DNA from: Apiospora phragmitis
Taxonomy: Eukaryota; Ascomycota; Sordariomycetes; Amphisphaeriales; Apiosporaceae
Assembly: GCA_038363925.1 (NCBI GenBank)
Contig: JAQQWL010000012.1
Location: 580,834 to 644,833 of the forward strand
Reading direction: 5' to 3'
Length of the DNA: 64,000 nt
The notes beneath the pieces are model-generated. The model was not told the DNA's origin. It saw only the letters and a program-made list of their open reading frames with translations, and ran no database searches. Below are positions 57,024-64,000 of the stretch, piece by piece (position 1 is the stretch's first letter; each line of letters starts with the position of its first letter). Made by a program: the position numbers and the translations under genes.

Positions 57024-58790
57024 CAGATCAAGCCTAGGCTGTCCATCAAGCCCCTCTCGGGAATGCCATACTCGCCGTAACTTGTGTCGAAGAACGCAGA
57101 TACCTGGTCCGGATAATAGAAGGCCTGTCCAAAAAAGAAATCATCTCCGTCTCCAACGACAGTTGGCAGCTCCTCCTGTGTGGATACTGTACCTGCTGCC
57201 TGAGGCCGCGGCGCGGTTCATGTACCAGTTCATGAATCCCTCGTAGCCCTCTCCAGGGGCCGTCTGGGGTGTTTTTGGTGTGTATTGTGCCGGCGAAGTG
57301 AATGTGTTCATGTGCTGCAAGGCGGCCTCGAGCGTCTCGATGAGTTGGACTTCGGATTTGGCGGAGTCTCCTGCGTACGCCATGTCGCGAATGGCATCAA
57401 GGCCGCATTTTAGCGCCGCCCCGTGCTCTTTGGTCCTATCATGGATGCTGTAGGCGAGCAGAACCAGTATCGCTGCCCGGCACGAGCTGTACTCGACGTA
57501 GGCCGATTTGGTCAATCCCATGGAACCTGTCCGCATGGCGTGGCAGATCTCAATGGCCTCGGTGGCAGCCGATACGCAGTCTTGAACTAGTGAGGACCAC
57601 GGAAGAGGACGCCGTTCTGGGGTAACAGCAGCAGCAGCAGCATGAAATTGGCTATCTCGAGAGACTGAACCGATCTTTTCTGTCAAAATGAATGGACGGC
57701 CGACAAACATCTCGAGCGGACAATATTCGAGACGAGCATGCAAAGCCACCCTGAATGTTTCCATCGGTCTTCGAGAAGCCCAGGCCCGATGCATCTACCG
57801 GCAGGCAATACAAACCGAGAAGAAGTCAGACTTGGACAGAGATGAGAGAGCCAGAATGAATCAGCTCGGCTAGGAGACGCGCAACCTGGCGGCAGAAGGC
57901 CGAACCGATCTCGAGCTCCCAGCTGGTGTTGGCCTGGTCGCGGTCGGGCGACTCGAGATAGAAATACTGCGCCCCTACCTCCAAAACCATGGTGACTGCG
58001 CAGGCGGGAACTTCATACTTGGAGTCCAGCCGTGATGGGCTCTGATACAAGCTGTCGAGCGTTGAAATGACCCACTGTTGATCTAGGAAGAAGTAGAAAC
58101 TTGTCGCGTGGGTGAAGAAGACGTTGGCCAGGAAGCTGGCAACTGGACGCGGCGGGAGCACCTTGAGCAGGTCGACCATCAGTGTCGTGTCAGATAGCGG
58201 TTCCGGCACGCGTATGAACTCTGGGACTCGCTCCTGTCCGTCGAGCTGCTGCCAACCGGTCAGTCATCGCGAAGCAAGTCAAAGGAGAATGACACCTACG
58301 GGGACCTGGGAGGTGGCCATGAGGTTATCCATGTTTCGTTTGATCCTCATGCTGAAGTTTCAGTGGGAGAGTTCCCTAGAGTAACCTAACGAGCAATCGG
58401 TCAATACAACAAACAATCACCGACTTCTATTGCAGCAGCTTACGGGCAACATCTTCGTTGATGACATCAATCGTGCAGACTTTATCCAAGGGGCTTTCCG
58501 CTGCTGGAGAAGCTTCGTCGTCTGTGGCTATGAGAGGCTGTCCAGGCTGTCCAGGCTCTTCAGGACTCGCCAAACCCGATAGATTCTCCGATGCGCGTTT
58601 GAGGCTCTCCGTCTTCAGAGACAGGGACGGCATGTGGTGTTGGAGGATGGCTTCCATGTACCTCGAGCGATCCACCAACGTCCTCAGCCAGTCGGCCTGC
58701 GCGACACTCGCCCGGTCCGGTGCGGCCGTGGTGCTGTATTCGCAATGCCGGCGCAGGTCTCTGCATCTCCGGCTTTGATATGGAGAGCCG
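57024..58790 (-). pseudogene. Zn2Cys6 transcription regulator, 5'-truncated
   Basis: Only the last two cysteines of a zinc cluster are visible near 58,765 (CRDLRRHCEYST); an in-frame TGA lies just upstream and no first half of the cluster is found. The rest is coherent over several exons with GT-AG introns: DWLRTLVDRSRYMEAILQHH, IDVINEDVARKLLQ, RVPEPLSDTTLMVDLLKVLP, PRPVASFLANVFFTHATSFY, ALHARLEYCPLEMFVGRPFI, EYSSCRAAILVLLAYSIHDR and EGYEGFMNWYMNRA. After a frame change near 57,160 come DDFFFGQAFYYPDQVSAFFD and YGEYGIPERGLMDSLGLI, ending at TGA 57,024-57,026. This fits a fungal-specific regulator with the usual middle-homology domain. It sits between the two FAD oxidoreductase copies, as a pathway regulator would, but that role is inference. 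Confidence 0.6.
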
Positions 58791-59096
58791 CGTCAGGTGG
58801 ATAGATCGGCGACAGTGGACCCATTAGCATGCATCCTTATCTCCCCACACTCTTATCTCTCCACAGATGCAACCCCGTTAGATAGGATAGTCGGAGATCT
58901 CTCTGGCGGGAGGGGTTCGACAAAGGAAAGGAGAGGTCACATGATCATGTGACCGGGCCGGTCCAGAACAGGGTCTAAATCCGATATGTAGTAATAGAGA
59001 CATGCATAATATCACGGTAACATTGGCGCAGTTTCCCCATAACGACTAAACTAGCTATCTAACTAGGAGTGCAGCCTCTTCCATTTGGACCCCTTT

Positions 59097-59819
59097 TTAA
59101 CCCTGAGATTTGCTGATGATGGAGTCGGCCATTTCCAGCAGGGAGCCTGCCACCACTTCCATCTTGGCGTCCCGGAACACATCCAGACACGGCTCTTTCT
59201 CCAACACGGCCGACCACGCGCCCCGGAACCCGACCTTGGTCGCCGCCGCCACATCCCACATGTGCGCCGCCGCGAACCACTTGACATCGTCCCGGCCCAG
59301 CCGCGTCCATACGGACTCGTACGCCGCCAGTGCCGGCTTGGCCACGCCCAGGCCGTCGCAGCTGACCACGTTGTCGAGCGGCACGTCTACTCCGCCCCTG
59401 TCGAAGTAGCCCTTGACCCGCTGGATGTCGCCCGTCGTGAAGCACCACACCGTAAAGCCCGCGTCGCGCAGCTTCTGGAAGCATGCGCCGCAGTCCGGGC
59501 GCAGCTGTAGGCTGGCGTAGCCCTCGATGCAGGCCTCGCGCTCTTCGTCCGTCGCGAAGGCTTGTGGGTCGGCGATCCCTGACATCCAGAGTGTGCGGTA
59601 GAACAGGCCGCGCATCACATCCTTGTAGGGGAGGTAACTGCCCGCCACCGAGAGGAAGGTGAACTCGAGTTCGGCGACCGTCTGCCACGTGAAGCCGAAA
59701 TGTTTTGCCGTGATGCTGTGCTGCTTGAGTTTGGGTCCCATCACTCTTTCGATCTTCTCGTAGTAGGCATCAAATGACACGCAAGTGCCGACGATGTCGA
59801 ACACAACATGTTTCGCCAT
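59097..59819 (-). CDS. HAD-superfamily hydrolase, haloacid dehalogenase type II-like
   Basis: Intact single-exon frame, 240 aa, starting MAKHVVFDIVGTCVSFDAYY. Motif I (VVFDIVGTCVSFD) keeps the nucleophile Asp. Motif II Thr lies in TVWCFTTGD, motif III Lys in GLGVAKPALAAYESV and motif IV in FAAAHMWDVAAATKVGFRG (W-D-V in place of the classical acidic pair region of type II enzymes). A helical cap domain (residues about 17-95) contains FTWQTVAELEFTFLSVAG. Size and order match L-2-haloacid dehalogenase-like proteins; many fungal members have other, unknown substrates. It is the only undamaged gene in the last 12 kb of the chromosome, flanked by the damaged regulator and the second FAD oxidoreductase. 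Codon use is GC3-rich like the other intact genes. Confidence 0.9.
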   Translation of the reverse strand: MAKHVVFDIVGTCVSFDAYYEKIERVMGPKLKQHSITAKHFGFTWQTVAELEFTFLSVAGSYLPYKDVMRGLFYRTLWMSGIADPQAFATDEEREACIEGYASLQLRPDCGACFQKLRDAGFTVWCFTTGDIQRVKGYFDRGGVDVPLDNVVSCDGLGVAKPALAAYESVWTRLGRDDVKWFAAAHMWDVAAATKVGFRGAWSAVLEKEPCLDVFRDAKMEVVAGSLLEMADSIISKSQG

Positions 59820-60261
59820 GGCGGTGCGTTGAGTCGTGGGGGAGCTTCAAGCCGGTGTATTGAGGTCGTAGTCGTCTTCTGCTGTCGGGGTTTGCGTTCT
59901 TTAATCTACAACACCCCGCGATTAGATTGATACGATTAGATGCCCCGTCGGATACCTGCGGTGACCGGGCCGGTCCCGGGCCGGCTTTCAACTTTCGTAG
60001 CTACAACGTGTAACTAATGTGTAACCGCTGTAATGACTTCATGAAACACGGCGAATCCAATCTGATAAGACAGTGAAGATGCACGAGCATTGAATAGACA
60101 TAAGCATTGAATGCACACACGCTGCTTGTTTTTTTTTTTCGTCTAGAATAGTTGTTAACTTTCGATTGAATGCCCAGTTCACTTGAATACTGTCACTAAC
60201 AACCGTCTTGGCATTCCAGCACATTGCAGCAGCACATACGAACACACTTCAACAACTGACA
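59820..60261. promoter_or_regulatory. divergent intergenic region between HAD gene (-) and FAD oxidoreductase 2 (+)
   Basis: 442 bp shared upstream region. A T10-plus run at about 60,128-60,139 is the only low-complexity feature. No TATA box is assigned. Confidence 0.45.
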
Positions 60262-62069
60262 ATGGTTCTCCCGTGCACCAATCCCACCAAGTCCTACTGG
60301 ATTGAGGCGGCCGATTCGCCTCTTCGTGATCTTCGTTCTACAGACAAACTCCCAGAGACAGCAGATGTGGTCATCGTTGGCGGAGGCTACTCTGGGGCCA
60401 CAACTGCCTACTGGCTCGACAAGTACACGAGAGGCCATGCAAAGCAGCCATCGATGGTGATGATTGAGGCGCGAGACATTTGCGGAGGCGCTACTGGCCG
60501 GAATGGTGAGTTGGTATCCCACGGTGAAGTTTCTAAGTAGCAGTTGCTGATTACATCTCACATCACAGGCGGACAGCTGCGGCCCCACGCCTATTCTCGC
60601 TATGCAGTCTGGGCAGCGCGTTTCGGACCCGACACAGCCATGGAGCTCATCAGACACGAGATGGCACATCTCCAGGCATTCGCAGAGATGGCCGCCGAAG
60701 AGGGCATCACAGAAGAGATTTGCCTCAAATTCGGCGAGACCTTTGATGCTGCCATGACAGAAGAGGCCTGGACCCGGCTGAAAGGCGCTTTGGATGCCAT
60801 GCGCAGAGATCAAGGAGACGACAATGAAGTGGTCAAGGCTTGTAGGGTGATTGCGGACGCGTCAGAAGCTAAGACTTTTCACAGATGAAGGGTGCTCTTG
60901 CGGCGATAGTGCATCCCGCCGGTCAAGTGTGAGTCAAGGGTGCTGATGCTTACGAAGATGGGGAACAAAGTCGAATCATGCTAATCTTGTGCGCAGGTGG
61001 CCATACAAGTTCGTACATGCAATCCTGCACATCGTCCTAGCCCGCGGAAACCTCAACATGCAAGCACACACCCCCGTCCTCCAAGTGGCAGAGAAGGACG
61101 AAGATGGATGGATCCAAGTCCGCACGGAGCGAGGGGATGTGCGCGCCCGAGCCGTCGTCCATGCAACCAACGCGTGGGCCTCGCACCTCCTTCCCGAGTA
61201 TACAAAGCTGGTGCTGCCGGAGAAGTCGTCGCTGGCTGCGATCAAGGCCCCGGGGGGCTTCATCAAGCACACGGGCGCTCAGCACTGGGACGCTACTGTG
61301 AATAACTACCACCTACAACTTCCGGCCCCGCACAATGCTGTGATCCTCGGCGGAGGACGGCAGTACTTGGTTCACCGCCCTTTGGATTGCGTTCTGCGCG
61401 GTGATGACGACCAGCCCATTCCTGGAGTGGACGAGTTTTTCAGGTCTTGGCCGTCCGCAGACGTCCTGTCATGGCCCCAATCTGATGCGCAAACCGAGCT
61501 TGAAGGCCAGGGCGGCTGTTGGGTTGGCAGTGAGTAACTTGCTGACGCTTCACTGTTTGGATGGTTGACTAACGCTTCATAGCCGAGACAACGAGCGCGG
61601 ATGGATTCCCTTTTGTTGGGCGGCGCCTCAGCATCCTGGCCAATGGATAGCTGCTGGCTTTGCAGGACATGGTAAATGCGTTCACGTTCCTGATCTTGGC
61701 GTACAATGTGCTAACACTTTCGCAGGCATGCCGCGCATCTTACTTTCAACGTCGTCCATTTCGACGTTCGTGCTGGACTCTCTTGGTATCGACCACAGCG
61801 AGCCGAGCGGTGTTGCCAAGCTGCCACTACCCAAGCCCTTCTTGGCAACACAAGAAAGAATCGATCGGCTCCAGAGCATGGATGTGGATGGGATCAGGAC
61901 CAGCTTTGCAGCGAAGTGCAAGGAAAGTAGCGTCAAGCCATTCTGCAACGACGAGAGAAGTCAGGCGCCTTTCAAGCAAAGCAGTAGCAGGGACGAGAAA
62001 GTCTGGGCGCAATCGTGTGGTAGTGGAGAGAAGACCCTACAGGTAGAGCTAATGCCTCTAAAAGTCTAG
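60262..62069 (+). CDS. FAD-dependent amino-acid/amine oxidoreductase (DAO family), copy 2, with two frameshifts
   Basis: I choose the ATG at 60,262 (MVLPCTNPTKSYWIEAADSP), matching relatives, over upstream near-cognate codons. Exon 1 (to 60,505) has the intact FAD Rossmann motif ADVVIVGGGYSGATTAYWLD and GGATGRNG. Introns at 60,506-60,568, 60,929-60,996, about 61,531-61,582 and about 61,671-61,725 have GT-AG borders. The body contains GQLRPHAYSRYAVWAARFGP, WPYKFVHAILHIVLARGNLN, VVHATNAWASHLLPEYTKL, NAVILGGGRQYLVHRP and TSADGFPFVG, then QWIAAGFAGHGMPRILLSTS. Two one-base frameshifts are needed, near 60,870 and near 61,635. The reaction expected for the family is oxidation of an amino acid or secondary amine with H2O2 release; substrate is unknown. 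A C-terminal tail of about 90 residues runs to the stop at 62,069, directly at the border of the RIP-mutated subtelomere. Confidence 0.72.
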
Positions 62070-63916
62070 CTTGTTTACCCTAGAATATATTGCTAATATA
62101 AATAATTTATACTCGCATTATTTAGCCTGCTCGCTTTATTTTAAAATCTCTTATTTATTATTAAATATTTAACTTTATTTTTGTATTTAATAAATTAATA
62201 ATAATATTTAAAATAATTAAGTATGATTTTATTTATTATTTAAGTAAAATAATTTTACGTTTAAGTATAATATATAAGCCTACTCTTTTAACTTATAATA
62301 AAATAGTATATAATATAGCAACGCGATCGATTAGCGCGTCGCGCCGCGCGCCTTAATATATATAAAAAAAGACTTCGGGGTTAAAATTATTTAAAAAAAA
62401 TAAAACAAATGGCGCTAATATAATAAAGGGCTTAAGTTATTTAAAAATAAAGGTTTAAAGTTATTTAAAATTCTTTACGTAATTTAGTTATTTTTAATAT
62501 TAGTGTATAACGTTATATAATACGATTTTAACGGTTGTTTTTATATTATAAAAAAGGGCTTAATTATTAAAATATACCGAGTTTAAATTAATATTAAATA
62601 AAAAATTAAGGTTTAATAAAAAATTAAGGTTTAATGAAAAATTAAGGTTTAATAAAAAGCGCGTTATCTCGTTTTAAAACTAACGCGACTTTATTTATTA
62701 CGTCGTATATTATTATTAATAGTACGCTATAAGCTAAAAGCTTTCGATATATTTATTTAGTTCTTTATATAATAAACCGTGCCGAAGCTAGATTAAAAAT
62801 ATACGCTATTATATTATAAAATTTACTTTATATACTTAGCGTTATTATATTAGTTTTTATTTATTAACTTAATAACTTTTATTTTAAAGCTTAAAGAGAT
62901 TATTTAAGTTCGAGTAATCCCTTAATTTTTATTGTTAATTTATATAGCGGTAATCGACCGGTTTATAAAAGCTACTTTATAATAACCTAGGCATTATTCC
63001 GCCGGTTATTCGGGTAGAATAACTTCGCGATTTAGTGTGGCGTACAAGCTTACCCCCTTTGGTTTATAATAAAATAATACGTAATAAGGTAACGCGATTA
63101 ATTAGCGCGTTATATACCGCGCGTTTTTTTATTTAAGGTATATTAGGGTTTATTCGAGTTAAAGTAACGCCGATAACCGTAAAAAAATAAATAGAATAAA
63201 TTATTTTTAAATATATATTTCGTACGCCGATTCTGGTAGGCTAACTTTTTTTTATTTTTTTAAATTTTTTTTTTAAAAACTTTTTTTTATACGCGTAGAA
63301 ATAGAGTAAAAATAAATATAATACGACCGGCCGCGTCGGTTCTTTTTTTATATACGTTATATAATAATATTACGCCCGGTTAGCGCGTATATTAATATAT
63401 ATTTCCGCGTGGTTTATTATTTAAAAAAGGAAGCGTTTATAGTAATAACGGCGTACGCGGTAACGTTTTTATTATATAACTTATATACGGTACCGTTATT
63501 AAATAATAAAAACGCGTTACTACCCCGGGTCTCGCGTTTAACGAGTTATTATTATTTATAATATAATTACGAATATTAAACGATTAATTAAACGAACGTA
63601 TTGTATTACGCGTACGCGGGGGCGAGTAGGACGAAGGACGAGAAAAGTTAAGAACGCGCGATATTTTAAGCGTTCGCGCGGGGCCGGTACGCGCGGTATT
63701 AGATTATAACGGATAATAACGACGATAATAACGATAACGATACGAGCGGTAGAGGGGCGGGAAAGGAAGGCGACGGCGACGGTAATAGCGACGGTAACGG
63801 CTAAACGCGAATACTTGCGGTGTACGGGATATAATTAGCGGTTAAAAACGAGGCGTAGTAAAGGGTAGCCGAAGGGCCCGCGGGTTTCGATAATAATCTG
63901 ATCTAGGTATACGAAA
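62070..63916. repeat. RIP-mutated subtelomeric repeat DNA
   Basis: Strongly AT/TpA-rich, CpA/TpG-poor sequence with no usable reading frame, beginning within a few bases of the oxidoreductase stop. It contains three to four copies of a 21-bp unit (AATTAAGGTTTAATAAAAA type) at about 62,596-62,658. It also has a duplicated segment of about 60 bp (TTATAATAAAATA...GCGATNNATTAGCGCG type) at about 62,291-62,350 and 63,064-63,125. The part after about 63,600 is more GC-rich with GGCGACGGCGACGG-type runs. I could not recognise the parent element (for example a telomere-linked helicase). Confidence 0.7.
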
Positions 63917-64000
63917 TAGGGTTAGGGTTAGGGTTAGGGTCAGGGTTAGGGTTAGGGTTAGGGTTAGGGTTAGGGTTGTAGGGTCAGGGTTAGGGTTAGG
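63917..64000 (+). repeat. telomere repeat tract (TTAGGG)n
   Basis: About 14 units of TTAGGG reading toward the end of the window, so the G-rich strand runs 5' to 3' outward, as at a right chromosome end. Two TCAGGG variants and one irregular GGTTGTAGGG unit occur. The adjoining sequence is RIP-mutated subtelomere. Confidence 0.95.

Noticed and set aside
62596..62658. CRISPR-like array from the 21-bp repeats
   Set aside because: The units are head-to-tail with no unique spacers, in a eukaryotic subtelomere.

Overview
The window is the right-hand end of a chromosome from a filamentous ascomycete. The last 84 bases are TTAGGG-type telomere repeats, oriented as a right chromosome end. Genes are GC-rich with short GT-AG introns of about 50-170 nt. 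Gene families include Zn2Cys6 regulators, a Pth11-like receptor, a GH11 xylanase and a cytochrome P450. Two long blocks (9,010-27,105 and about 62,075-63,916) are extremely AT/TpA-rich and poor in CpA/TpG, the signature of repeat-induced point mutation (RIP). Together this suggests a Sordariomycete, probably Sordariales; the species is not determined.

Layout. 1-1,327: 3' side cut, mitochondrial transcription factor-like gene (-). 2.6-3.4 kb: ankyrin-repeat gene. 5.9-8.3 kb: two unrecognised genes with strong TATA boxes. 8.68-27.89 kb: one short-chain dehydrogenase/reductase gene (-) whose single intron contains an 18.1-kb nest of RIP-mutated transposons. 28.4-29.4 kb: divergent, incomplete regulator. 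30.1-31.6 kb: yellow/MRJP-like secreted protein. 33.6-34.4 kb: GH11 xylanase. 34.7-35.7 kb: decayed zinc-cluster regulator. 36.3-38.3 kb: eIF2D/Tma64. 39.1-41.4 kb: CBS/PB1 membrane protein. 43.6-45.5 kb: P450. 46.2-47.4 kb: Pth11-like receptor. 47.9-49.2 kb: FEN1 nuclease. 50.2-51.4 kb: solute-binding-like secreted protein. 51.6-54.9 kb: two decayed genes. 55.4-62.07 kb: a subtelomeric block with two related FAD oxidoreductases around a regulator and a HAD-family hydrolase. 62.07-64.0 kb: RIP-mutated subtelomere and telomere.

The central result is the transposon nest. A Fot1/Pot2-like DNA transposon (termini 9,010 and 27,105, TA target duplication) entered the intron of the reductase gene. 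It was then hit by a chromodomain-type Ty3/gypsy element (9,722-24,312, duplication CCTAG), a 250-bp solo LTR and a Tc1/mariner-like element. The gypsy element was in turn hit by a second, related gypsy element that lacks its integrase core (15,406-21,834) and by a 487-bp miniature LTR element (11,464-11,950). Removing the nest leaves an intron of about 73 nt and a 347-codon reading frame without interruption, so the gene may still work with an intron of about 18.2 kb.

Many genes show single-base frameshifts, several in G runs, including in housekeeping genes such as FEN1. This points to indel errors in the assembly, so a lone frameshift should not be taken as proof of a pseudogene. Genes with in-frame stops plus lost ends (51.6-57 kb) are more likely truly decayed.
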